DNA from: Clostridia bacterium
Lineage (GTDB): Bacteria; Bacillota; Clostridia; Christensenellales; Aristaeellaceae
Length of the DNA stretch: 64,000 nucleotides
NCBI GenBank assembly: GCA_017448975.1
Contig: JAFSKN010000037.1
Span: 1-64,000 of the forward strand
Reading direction: 5' to 3'
The notes beneath the pieces are model-generated. The model did not search any database and was not told the origin of the DNA. It was given only the letters and a program-made list of their open reading frames with translations. This document shows positions 16,195-24,487 of the stretch, piece by piece. The stretch's first letter is position 1. Every line of letters begins with the position of its first letter. The translations under genes were made by a program, and so were the position numbers.

Positions 16195-17414
16195 AGGAAT
16201 GGGAGAAAGTACAAATTGGCGAGTGTTTTGATTTTAAGAATGGACTGAACAAAGGAAAAGATTATTTTGGAACTGGAACGCCTATTATCAATTACATGGA
16301 CGTGTATAAAAAGAGAGGGATGCATAAAGAAGATATAAAGGGGAGAGTAACACTTTCATCGGAAGAAATTAGTAGATTCAAAGTTGAAAAAAATGACGTG
16401 TTCTTTACACGCACATCTGAAACCCCCGAGGAAGTGGGCTTTGCAAGTGTGCTTTTGGATGATATAGAAAACTGTGTTTTTAGCGGCTTTGTACTCCGAG
16501 CTCGTCCGAAGAATCAGAAATTATATCCAGCATTTTGTCAGTATTGTTTTATGACAAATGATATAAGGCAAGCAATAGAAAAATCATGTACATATACGAC
16601 ACGCGCTTTAACAAACGGAAAGGTTCTTTCTATGATCGAAATTGCCTTGCCACCATATGACGAGCAGTTAAAAATATCGGAAGCAATATCAGATATAGAT
16701 GAATTGATTTCTTCATTGGAAAAACTGATTGCCAAGAAAAAAGCCATCAAGCAAGGCACCATGCAGCAGCTTCTCACCGGCAAAACAAGATTGCCAGGAT
16801 TTACTTCTCCTTGGGAAAAGAAAAAAATAGACGATTTAGGGAGGTTTGTCAGCGGTAATGGTTTCCCATTAGAGTACCAAGGACAACAGCAAGGAAAATA
16901 CCCATTTTATAAGGTGTCGGACTTCAATAGTCCAGGCAATGAACGTTTTTTACATCGAGCAAATAATTATATTTCTGATGAAATTGTGAATACGTTAAAC
17001 TGCAATATCATTCCTGAAAAATCTATTGTTTTTGCCAAAATTGGTGCTGCTATTTTCCTTGAACGAAAAAAATTTACAACAGCTAAATGCTGTATAGATA
17101 ATAACACAATGTCATTTCAACCCGATAATAGTTATTCTGCTTTATATATATGGTATTTATTTCAGACTATATGCCTTGGTGATCTTGTAGAAGCAACCGC
17201 ATTACCGAGCCTTAGTGGCAGAACAATTGGTTCAGTTCAGAGGGATATTCCCTCGACAAAAAACGAACAGGACTATATAGCAAATGTTTTGCTGGAAATA
17301 GATATTGACATTGAATCTATAGAAAAAAAGTTGGCAAAAACTCGTCAACTAAAACAAGGTATGATGCAACAGTTACTAACAGGAAAAACACGTATTGGAG
17401 GAGATAAGCGATGA
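16188..17414 (+). CDS. hsdS: Type I restriction specificity subunit HsdS
   Basis: A 408-residue specificity subunit with the expected duplicate plan: target-recognition domain 1 (about 1-165), a helix ending in KQGTMQQLLTGKTRLPGF, target-recognition domain 2 (about 205-375), and a second helix with nearly the same motif, KQGMMQQLLTGKTRI. The two domains each read half of a bipartite DNA site. The gene is much AT-richer than hsdM and hsdR, as expected for a specificity gene exchanged by recombination. Its start overlaps the hsdM stop, and its stop overlaps the next start (4 bases). Confidence 0.94.
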   Translation: MVKEWEKVQIGECFDFKNGLNKGKDYFGTGTPIINYMDVYKKRGMHKEDIKGRVTLSSEEISRFKVEKNDVFFTRTSETPEEVGFASVLLDDIENCVFSGFVLRARPKNQKLYPAFCQYCFMTNDIRQAIEKSCTYTTRALTNGKVLSMIEIALPPYDEQLKISEAISDIDELISSLEKLIAKKKAIKQGTMQQLLTGKTRLPGFTSPWEKKKIDDLGRFVSGNGFPLEYQGQQQGKYPFYKVSDFNSPGNERFLHRANNYISDEIVNTLNCNIIPEKSIVFAKIGAAIFLERKKFTTAKCCIDNNTMSFQPDNSYSALYIWYLFQTICLGDLVEATALPSLSGRTIGSVQRDIPSTKNEQDYIANVLLEIDIDIESIEKKLAKTRQLKQGMMQQLLTGKTRIGGDKR

Positions 17415-18691
17415 GTGAACATAATCAGATAGTGAATATTAGTATAAAAGATAACGAAATCATCATTGAAAATTTAAATCATCCCAAGTGTGTATCAGAC
17501 TTTATACGAGGAATACAAAGCTGTATTCGGAGGGGATGGACAGATATAATTTTAAGATGCAACGCAGAGGTAATATTCCCTAATGCGTGTGTTCCTATTG
17601 CTGGAATAATTCAGTACTACAAGCAACAAAATATACAATTCACATTTGAATTTGACAAAGAATCGTATCTGAATAAGTGTTCATTTAAAGATCCTTTTGT
17701 ATATTCAGATGAAGATGATCTTGAAAGTGTATATGCTTTACCACTTGACAAAATCTATTGCTTTAATTCAGGTTTACAAGTTGCAAAATTATCGCAATCA
17801 TTTGTAAATATATTGAGTACCCTTTGCGAATGCGAAAAAGGTGTACTGGATAGCATTAATTGGTGCATAACCGAAGTTATGGATAATGTTCTCACTCATA
17901 GTGGTCGCCAAGAAGGTTATGTGATGGCACAGTATCATCCCAAAACCAACCATATTGCTTTTTGCGTGTATGATTATGGGATGGGAATATTTAATTCTTT
18001 AAAAGATTCAAAGCATTATCCACGTTATGAAATTGATGCTCTTACTCTTGCCATCCAAGAAGGGGTTGGTGATGGAAAGGGGCAAGGAAATGGGTTATAT
18101 GGTTTGTATGAGGCCATTCAAAAAAACAAAGGTATTTTGTCAATAACTTCTGGCGGCTCATCAATAATGCTTACAAGTGCAGGAGAACTTAAAAAATATG
18201 AGAAAGTACCAAAACTTTCTGATATTTCAAAACAGACAATAGTCGATTTTCAAATAAACCTTGATAAAGAAATTGATTTTAAGTCTATTTTTGCATCTAT
18301 TAGCAGCTCATATGAAGCATTTGATATCCGCATTGATGAAATGTTAAGTGAAGAAGACGAGTTTATTCATTATGATGTATATGCGAATAGTCAAGGAACT
18401 GGAACACGAGAAGCAGGAAGCCGTTTGAGAAATGATGTAATAAATACATTAAGGCGGGAAAATAGAATCATTATTCTCGATTTTAAACAAGTTCATACTG
18501 TCAGTTCTTCATTTATAGATGAATTCATTGGAAAACTCGTAATAAAGATGGGCTTTATAAAATTCAATAGAATCGTGAAAATTGAAAATATGAACGAATC
18601 TGTTGCATTTTTGTGTGAAAGATCATTATATATGCGCATTAGTGAAGAATGGGAAAACAGAAAAATTCAAAACGATAAAGAGATTGAATAA
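17411..18691 (+). CDS. GHKL ATPase with C-terminal STAS-like DUF4325 domain
   Basis: A 426-residue protein inserted in the restriction operon. Residues 1-105 look like a STAS-type fold; residues 130-265 form a GHKL ATPase with N box TEVMDNVLTHS, G1 DYGMGI and G2 GQGNGLYGL; residues 325-410 match DUF4325 (EAGSRLRNDVINTLRR, ILDFKQVHTVSSSFIDE). The layout recalls anti-sigma kinase and STAS antagonist partners joined in one chain, which suggests switch-like regulation by ATP and partner binding. It overlaps hsdS by 4 bases, precedes hsdR by 13 and shares hsdS's AT-rich composition, so the pair probably moved together. Function in restriction is unknown. Confidence 0.8.
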   Translation: MSEHNQIVNISIKDNEIIIENLNHPKCVSDFIRGIQSCIRRGWTDIILRCNAEVIFPNACVPIAGIIQYYKQQNIQFTFEFDKESYLNKCSFKDPFVYSDEDDLESVYALPLDKIYCFNSGLQVAKLSQSFVNILSTLCECEKGVLDSINWCITEVMDNVLTHSGRQEGYVMAQYHPKTNHIAFCVYDYGMGIFNSLKDSKHYPRYEIDALTLAIQEGVGDGKGQGNGLYGLYEAIQKNKGILSITSGGSSIMLTSAGELKKYEKVPKLSDISKQTIVDFQINLDKEIDFKSIFASISSSYEAFDIRIDEMLSEEDEFIHYDVYANSQGTGTREAGSRLRNDVINTLRRENRIIILDFKQVHTVSSSFIDEFIGKLVIKMGFIKFNRIVKIENMNESVAFLCERSLYMRISEEWENRKIQNDKEIE

Positions 18692-18704
18692 ATGAGGTGG
18701 AACT

Positions 18705-21700
18705 ATGTCCAACATCGGCGACAGCGAACGCAAAACCCAAAACCGGGTCATTCGGTTTTTCGTGGACAAGCTGCGTTATACCTATTTGGGCAACCTGCAC
18801 GATCAGGAAAACAGCAACATCATACAGGATCGTTTGCGCGCGTATCTGCGGAGCCGTGGGTATTCGGACAGGCTGGCCGCCGGGGCAGTGGAGGCGCTGG
18901 TGAAAGCCTCCGCCAATTTGCAGCAAGGGCTGTATGCCGCCAACCGGGAAGTGTATTCCCTGCTGAAATACGGGGCCAAGGTGCGGGAAAACGTGGGCGA
19001 GCCGGAAAAGACTGTGTATTTCATCGACTTTGAGGACGTGGGGAAAAACGATTTTGCCGTGGCCGAGGAAGTCACCGTGGTGGGCGACCATACCAAGCGC
19101 CCGGACGTGGTGATCTATGTGAACGGCATCGCCCTGGCGGTGATCGAGCTGAAAAAAAGCACCATTTCCGTGTCCGACGGCATCCGCCAGAACCTGACCA
19201 ACCAGAAGGCCCACTTTATCGAGCAGTTTTTCACTACCATGCAGTTCTGCATGGCGGGCAATACCAGCGAGGGCCTGCGCTACGGCACATTGCTCACGCC
19301 GGAAAAGCATTATCTGCAATGGCGGCAGGACAACTTTCAGGAATTCCCCGAGGAACGGAGCGAAACTGACGTTCTGATCGAGGAAACGTGCCAAAGTATC
19401 CCGGAAAAGCTGTTTCAGGATTTGTTCAGCCTGTTCTATAAAAAGCGGTTCCTGGACTTGATCCATAACTTTGTGATCTTTGATAAGGGCATCAAAAAGG
19501 TCTGCCGCTATAATCAGTATTACGCCATCAAGCGGGCGCAGCGTCGGCTGACGGAAAAGCGTCGGGGCGGCATCGTGTGGCATACCCAGGGCAGCGGCAA
19601 AAGCCTGACCATGGTGTGGCTGTCCAAATGGATTCTTTCCAATAATCCCAACGCCCGGGTGCTGATCGTCACCGACCGGGAGGAACTGGACGAGCAAATC
19701 GAAAAGAATTACAAGGGCGTGGATGAAGTGATCGTCCGCACCCGGAGCGGGCGGGATTTAGTGGAGCGCCTGAACCGGTACGACGACCGGCTCATGTGCT
19801 CCCTGGTGCATAAATTCGGCCGGAAAACTAAGGATATATCCGAAGAAGATTATGATAAATACATTGAAGAAATAAAAGCCTCCCTGCCTAAGAACTTTTC
19901 CGCCAAGGGCGATATGGTGGTGTTCGTGGATGAATGTCACCGCACCCAGAGCGGTAAACTGCATAAGGCCATGGAAGCCATTCTGCCCCAAGCCGTCTTT
20001 ATCGGCTTTACCGGCACGCCGCTGCTGAAAAAGAACAAGAAAACCAGCCTGGAAATATTCGGCGGGTACATCCACACCTATAAATTCAATGACGGCGTGC
20101 GGGACGGCGTGATCCTGGATCTGCGGTACGAGGCCCGGGATATTCCTCAGGATATTACTTCCCAGGACAAAATCGATACCTGGTTTGAAGTAAAAACCCG
20201 GGGTTTGGCCCCAAGGGCCAAGGCGAAGCTGAAAGCCTATTGGGGAAACATGCAGAAGGTGTTTTCCTCCCATGCCCGGCTGGAGCGCATCGCCAACGAC
20301 ATCATTTTCGATTTCAAAATCAAGGACCGGCTGGCGGACGGCAAGGGGAACGCTATTTTGGTTGCGTACAATGTGCACAACGCTTGTGAATTCTATAAGA
20401 TTTTCCAAAATAAGGGCTTTCATAAGTGCGCCATCATTTCCTCCTATAAGCCCAACGCGGGAGATTTGCGCACGGATACCGTCAGCGACGAGGAAGACAC
20501 CCAGACCTTTATCAAGTACACCACGTATCTCAATATGATCGGCGTTCAGCCCGGCGAGGATGAACGGCATATCGCCGCCCGGGTGGAGGCTTTTGAAACG
20601 GAAGCCAAGCGAAAATTTATCGAAGAGCCAGCCAATATGAACCTGCTGATCGTGGTGGACAAGCTGCTGACCGGCTTTGACGCGCCGCCCTGTACCTATC
20701 TGTATATCGACCGGCCCCTGCGGGATCATGGATTGTTTCAGGCCATCTGCCGCGTGAACCGGCTGGACGACGAAACCAAGGATTTCGGCTATATTGTGGA
20801 TTACCGGCAGTTGTTCGGCAGGCTGACCGAGGCCATCAACAAATATACCTCCGGAGCTTTTGAAGATTTCGACGCGGCGGACGTGGAAGGGCTGCTGAAA
20901 GACCGCACGGAGGAAGCCAACCGGTTTTTCCTGGATACCCTGGACGAATTGGAATCGCTGTGCGAGGGGGTGGAGTTGCCCCGGTCCGAGCTGGAATATC
21001 AGCATTATTTCTGCGGCGAAAGCGGGGAAAACGAAGAAGCGGACGAAGCCTTTGCCCGCCTGCGGGAAAAGCTGTACCGGCTGGTGAGCCGCCTTGCGAG
21101 GGCGTTCGCCGAAATGAAGCCGCGCTTTGACGATGTGGGCTATACCGAAGAACAGCAGAGAAAGTTTGAAGAAAAAGTGACCTTCTATCTGAATCTGCGC
21201 GACGCCATGGGCCGGGCCAGCGGCGATTTTATTGATATGAAGGTTTATGAACCGGGGATGCGCTTCCTGATCGACAATTATATTTCGGCGGACGAAGCGC
21301 AGAAAATCGGCGCGTTTGAGGACTTCACGCTGCTGAACTTCATCCTGGCCCAGGAAGAAAAGCTGAATAACGGGCAAAATCCCAAGGAGCAGGAAAGCGC
21401 CGCCGAAACCATCGAAAACAACATCCGAAAGAAAGTGGTGGAACGGCTGATCATCAATCCGGCTTACTACGCCAAAATGTCGGCCGTATTGGAGCAGCTG
21501 ATCCTGGATCGGCGGAAAGGCGTGCTTGCCTATAAAGAACTGATTCAGAAATATATGGAATTGGCCAGCCACGTCACCAAGCCGGAAGAAAACAGCCGAT
21601 ACCCCGAATCCATCAGGGCCAGCGGTGCGGCCCGGGCGTTCTATGATAACTGCGGCGAAAATGAAGAACTGGCGCTGAAACTGCATCAGGCCGTCCTTCA

Positions 21701-21833
21701 CGCCAAGCAGGACGGGTTCCGCAATCATCCGGTGAAGGAAAAGAAAATCAAGCGCGCACTGTATCAGATTCTGAACGACGATGCCGAAGTGGAAAGAATT
21801 TACAGGATCGTCGTGGAGCAAGAGGAATATTGA
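18705..21833 (+). CDS. hsdR: Type I restriction endonuclease/translocase HsdR
   Basis: A 1042-residue motor and nuclease subunit. The N-terminal PD-(D/E)xK nuclease is seen near residues 131-150 (RPDVVIY ... AVIELKKS). The SF2 motor has Walker A QGSGKS near 297, DECH near 409 and motif VI-like FQAICRVNR near 684. The C-terminal 250 residues are helical and contact HsdM. It pumps DNA past the bound complex and cleaves on collision. Starts after GAGGTGG; the next gene starts within its stop codon (TGATG). Confidence 0.95.
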   Translation: MSNIGDSERKTQNRVIRFFVDKLRYTYLGNLHDQENSNIIQDRLRAYLRSRGYSDRLAAGAVEALVKASANLQQGLYAANREVYSLLKYGAKVRENVGEPEKTVYFIDFEDVGKNDFAVAEEVTVVGDHTKRPDVVIYVNGIALAVIELKKSTISVSDGIRQNLTNQKAHFIEQFFTTMQFCMAGNTSEGLRYGTLLTPEKHYLQWRQDNFQEFPEERSETDVLIEETCQSIPEKLFQDLFSLFYKKRFLDLIHNFVIFDKGIKKVCRYNQYYAIKRAQRRLTEKRRGGIVWHTQGSGKSLTMVWLSKWILSNNPNARVLIVTDREELDEQIEKNYKGVDEVIVRTRSGRDLVERLNRYDDRLMCSLVHKFGRKTKDISEEDYDKYIEEIKASLPKNFSAKGDMVVFVDECHRTQSGKLHKAMEAILPQAVFIGFTGTPLLKKNKKTSLEIFGGYIHTYKFNDGVRDGVILDLRYEARDIPQDITSQDKIDTWFEVKTRGLAPRAKAKLKAYWGNMQKVFSSHARLERIANDIIFDFKIKDRLADGKGNAILVAYNVHNACEFYKIFQNKGFHKCAIISSYKPNAGDLRTDTVSDEEDTQTFIKYTTYLNMIGVQPGEDERHIAARVEAFETEAKRKFIEEPANMNLLIVVDKLLTGFDAPPCTYLYIDRPLRDHGLFQAICRVNRLDDETKDFGYIVDYRQLFGRLTEAINKYTSGAFEDFDAADVEGLLKDRTEEANRFFLDTLDELESLCEGVELPRSELEYQHYFCGESGENEEADEAFARLREKLYRLVSRLARAFAEMKPRFDDVGYTEEQQRKFEEKVTFYLNLRDAMGRASGDFIDMKVYEPGMRFLIDNYISADEAQKIGAFEDFTLLNFILAQEEKLNNGQNPKEQESAAETIENNIRKKVVERLIINPAYYAKMSAVLEQLILDRRKGVLAYKELIQKYMELASHVTKPEENSRYPESIRASGAARAFYDNCGENEELALKLHQAVLHAKQDGFRNHPVKEKKIKRALYQILNDDAEVERIYRIVVEQEEY

Positions 21834-22534
21834 TGAAAACGTATATTGGGGATTTACCGGTCGAGATCGTGAAAAAGAAGATCAAGAATCTTCATTTGGC
21901 GGTGCTGCCGCCGGACGGAAGGGTCAGGGTGTCCGCGCCGGAAGGACTTTCCGACGATGCCATCATCCTGTTCACGAAAACAAAAATCGGCTGGATACGC
22001 AAACAGCAGGAAAAATTTCAAAATCAGCCGCGTCAGACGGAACGGCAGTATGTATCCGGGGAAACGCTGTATGTATGGGGAAAACAGTACTTTTTGCAGG
22101 TGGATTACAGTTATAAGGGCAACTCTTTGGCTTTGAGCGGGGACAAGGCGGTTTTGACCGTTCGGAAAGAAAGCACCCCGAAACAGCGGGAGGCTTTCGT
22201 GAATGAATGGTATCGCGGGCTGCTGAAAGAACAGATCGAAAAGTACCTGCCCATATGGGAGCAAAGAACGGGATTGCATTGCAGCGCGTGGCAGACGAAA
22301 TACATGACCACCCGCTGGGGAACCTGCAATACAAAAACCGGGAAGATTTGGCTCAATTTGCAGCTTGCAAAAAAGCCGCCGGAATGCCTGGAATATGTGA
22401 TTCTTCACGAATTGACCCATTTGAAAATCAGAAACCACGGGGAGGATTTTGTGGCGTTTATGGACGAGCATATGCCGTATTGGCGTGAGATCAGGAAAAA
22501 ATTGAATGACAGTACATTGGATTATATGGAATAA
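21833..22534 (+). CDS. YgjP-like zinc metallopeptidase (DUF45/M48 type)
   Basis: A 233-residue protein with the zinc motif HELTH near residue 192 and a downstream HGEDFVAFMDEHMP segment, as in the YgjP/WLM-like family (DUF45). The N-terminal half is a beta-rich domain (residues 1-100). Genes of this family are often the last member of type I restriction operons; whether they process a restriction subunit is unknown. The ATG at 21833 shares a base with the hsdR stop, so translation is coupled. Confidence 0.88.
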   Translation: MKTYIGDLPVEIVKKKIKNLHLAVLPPDGRVRVSAPEGLSDDAIILFTKTKIGWIRKQQEKFQNQPRQTERQYVSGETLYVWGKQYFLQVDYSYKGNSLALSGDKAVLTVRKESTPKQREAFVNEWYRGLLKEQIEKYLPIWEQRTGLHCSAWQTKYMTTRWGTCNTKTGKIWLNLQLAKKPPECLEYVILHELTHLKIRNHGEDFVAFMDEHMPYWREIRKKLNDSTLDYME

Positions 22535-22568
22535 GGTTGATTTAGAGGTGGTTTATTCTCGAAGAGTG

Positions 22569-22597
22569 TTGACGAGCAGCAATTCAGTGTGTATTAT
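22569..22597 (+). promoter_or_regulatory. Promoter of darT-darG
   Basis: TTGACG at 22569-22574, 17 bases, TATTAT at 22592-22597, 32 bases before the darT start. Confidence 0.6.
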
Positions 22598-22629
22598 TGA
22601 TTCAGAGGGGCTAAAAGGGGTGGTGGAGC

Positions 22630-23271
22630 ATGAATGATTTGGCGTCATTATTCTATGAACGGACTGGAAAGAAATACTTGAGAAATATCAATCATATAGG
22701 TAACATCCCTTCAATCATGCGAAACGGACTGTTATCTTATGAACGGGTTCAAATGATAAATCATCAATCCATCGCAATGGAAAACGTTCAAGATTTGCGC
22801 CATCAGAAAAGGGTACCCAATGGATTGAGGCTCCATCAATACGCGAGTCTATATTTCTCCGCCCGGAATCCCATGATGTTTTACCGCAAGTGCCACCCCG
22901 AAAAAGTCAGAATGGAAGAACTTTGCGTTTTACTGATCTTACCAAATGTCCTGGAAATGGAAGGTGTGGTTGTTTCAGACGGAAATGCGGCAAGTAACAT
23001 TACAAGATTCTATACGGCAGAAGAAGGGTTACTGTCTTTAGATTTTCAAAAGGTTTTTGCCGAATGGTGGAACGCGGACGACTATTTTGAAAAAGAAGAG
23101 AAAAAACGAGTCAAGTGTGCGGAAGTATTGGTGCCGTATTGTATACCTTATAAAATGATTTCAGGCGCTGTTGTGCCATATGAAAGAACAAAGAATGCGA
23201 TGCAATCCTTTGGATTCGATAAGCGGATATGGGTGCATCCAGATACATTCTTCCTTAAGGACGGTGTGTAG
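22630..23271 (+). CDS. darT: DarT-type DNA ADP-ribosyltransferase toxin
   Basis: A 213-residue DUF4433 protein. The start NINHIGNIPSIMRNGLLSYE is the family's NAD-binding opening, RLHQYASLYFSARNPMMFYR is the conserved central block, and AEVLVPYCIPYKMISG near residue 175 contains the expected catalytic Glu. DarT adds ADP-ribose to bases in single-stranded DNA (thymidine in characterised members), blocking replication, and can act as abortive phage defence. The cognate antitoxin follows one base after the stop. AT-richer than the restriction operon; own promoter. Confidence 0.9.
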   Translation: MNDLASLFYERTGKKYLRNINHIGNIPSIMRNGLLSYERVQMINHQSIAMENVQDLRHQKRVPNGLRLHQYASLYFSARNPMMFYRKCHPEKVRMEELCVLLILPNVLEMEGVVVSDGNAASNITRFYTAEEGLLSLDFQKVFAEWWNADDYFEKEEKKRVKCAEVLVPYCIPYKMISGAVVPYERTKNAMQSFGFDKRIWVHPDTFFLKDGV

Positions 23272-23272
23272 A

Positions 23273-24376
23273 ATGAAGATTCTGATTGGGAATATATTTG
23301 ATACTTCTATGAAAACGCTTGTCAATACGGTCAACTGCGTGGGTGTAATGGGAAAAGGAATCGCCTTGGAGTTTAAGAAACGTTTCCCTGACATATATAA
23401 AGAATACGTGAAGCTATGCGATCAAAAACTTGTCCGTCCTGGCAAACCGTTCTTTTACCAGGATTTATTGGGCACATCCGTTTTGATGTTCCCCACAAAA
23501 GACCACTGGCGTTCTCCATCAAAGCTTGAATATATTTTTGATGGTTTGAACTGGTTTGTAGAGAACTATCAAAAATTCGGCATCACCTCTATTGCATTTC
23601 CGCCTTTGGGCTGCGGAAATGGGGGATTGACATGGGATGTTGTCGGCCCAATTATGTATAACAAACTGAGCTGTTTGCCAATAGACATTGAAATCTATGC
23701 ACCATTCGGAACAAAATCTGAACAGTTGACAGTGGACTACTTATCTACTGCGAAAGTACAAGATGATGCAGCGATTACTGGAAATCTGCCAAGTGGTTTT
23801 AATGATCGCTGGTTAATGATTCTTGAAGTGATTCGTAAAGTAAATGAAGGAACGTATACTTTGCATGTGGGCCGGGTCATATTGCAAAAAATTTGCTATA
23901 TTCTGACACGCTGCGGCATCCAGACTGGGTTTACCTTTGTGAAGAGCTGGTATGGGCCGTATGCAGAACAGGTGCATACTGCTATATCTGCGCTGTCAAA
24001 TGCGAATCTGATTTTAGAAAAGCAAGCTCCGCATGGCAAGATGATAGAAGTGCATGTCTCACCCTCGTTCGTTCTTCAGCGTAATAACTATAGCGCGGCT
24101 GAAATAGAATCTTTGGATTCCTGTATAGATTTATTCTGCCGTATCAAAAATACTGATCAGGCGGAAATGATCGCTACGATTATTTATGAGTACGATGAAT
24201 TGAAAAAAAGCAGCGAGAACGTTTCTGAACAAGATGTGCTTGATGGGGTTATGACTTGGAAAAAACGGTGGATTGGGCAAAAAGAAAACGAAGTCAAAGC
24301 AGCAATCAAAGATCTTGCCATGCTTGGATGGATTAAGCCTATCCCAAGCTATGCCGTGGATGAATACTCATTCTAA
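23273..24376 (+). CDS. darG: DarG-type antitoxin, macro-domain ADP-ribosylglycohydrolase
   Basis: A 367-residue protein. Residues 1-155 are a macro domain: MKILIGNIFD, the ADP-ribose loop VNTVNCVGVMGKGIALEFKK and PPLGCGNGGLTW. This domain removes ADP-ribose from DNA modified by DarT. Residues 180-367 form the C-terminal DarG region, which in known pairs binds the toxin directly. Start at 23273, one base after the darT stop, so the pair is translated together. The two-gene order toxin-antitoxin is the normal one for this family. Confidence 0.9.
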   Translation: MKILIGNIFDTSMKTLVNTVNCVGVMGKGIALEFKKRFPDIYKEYVKLCDQKLVRPGKPFFYQDLLGTSVLMFPTKDHWRSPSKLEYIFDGLNWFVENYQKFGITSIAFPPLGCGNGGLTWDVVGPIMYNKLSCLPIDIEIYAPFGTKSEQLTVDYLSTAKVQDDAAITGNLPSGFNDRWLMILEVIRKVNEGTYTLHVGRVILQKICYILTRCGIQTGFTFVKSWYGPYAEQVHTAISALSNANLILEKQAPHGKMIEVHVSPSFVLQRNNYSAAEIESLDSCIDLFCRIKNTDQAEMIATIIYEYDELKKSSENVSEQDVLDGVMTWKKRWIGQKENEVKAAIKDLAMLGWIKPIPSYAVDEYSF

Positions 24377-24487
24377 TCAGAAGGTCACTGCTTAGACAAA
24401 ATCAGAAACGCATGTGATGCGCTGTATCCATCGACTCCTGAAAATGAGTTTTTAGCAGTGGGATCATGGCAGAATGAGGATGATGGT

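Noticed and set aside
24377..24487. In-frame stop-free stretch between darG and the TOTE gene, possibly an N-terminal extension or readthrough
   Set aside because: 37 codons open by chance is not unusual, no ribosome site fits the GTG at 24458, and ATG 24488 is well placed.
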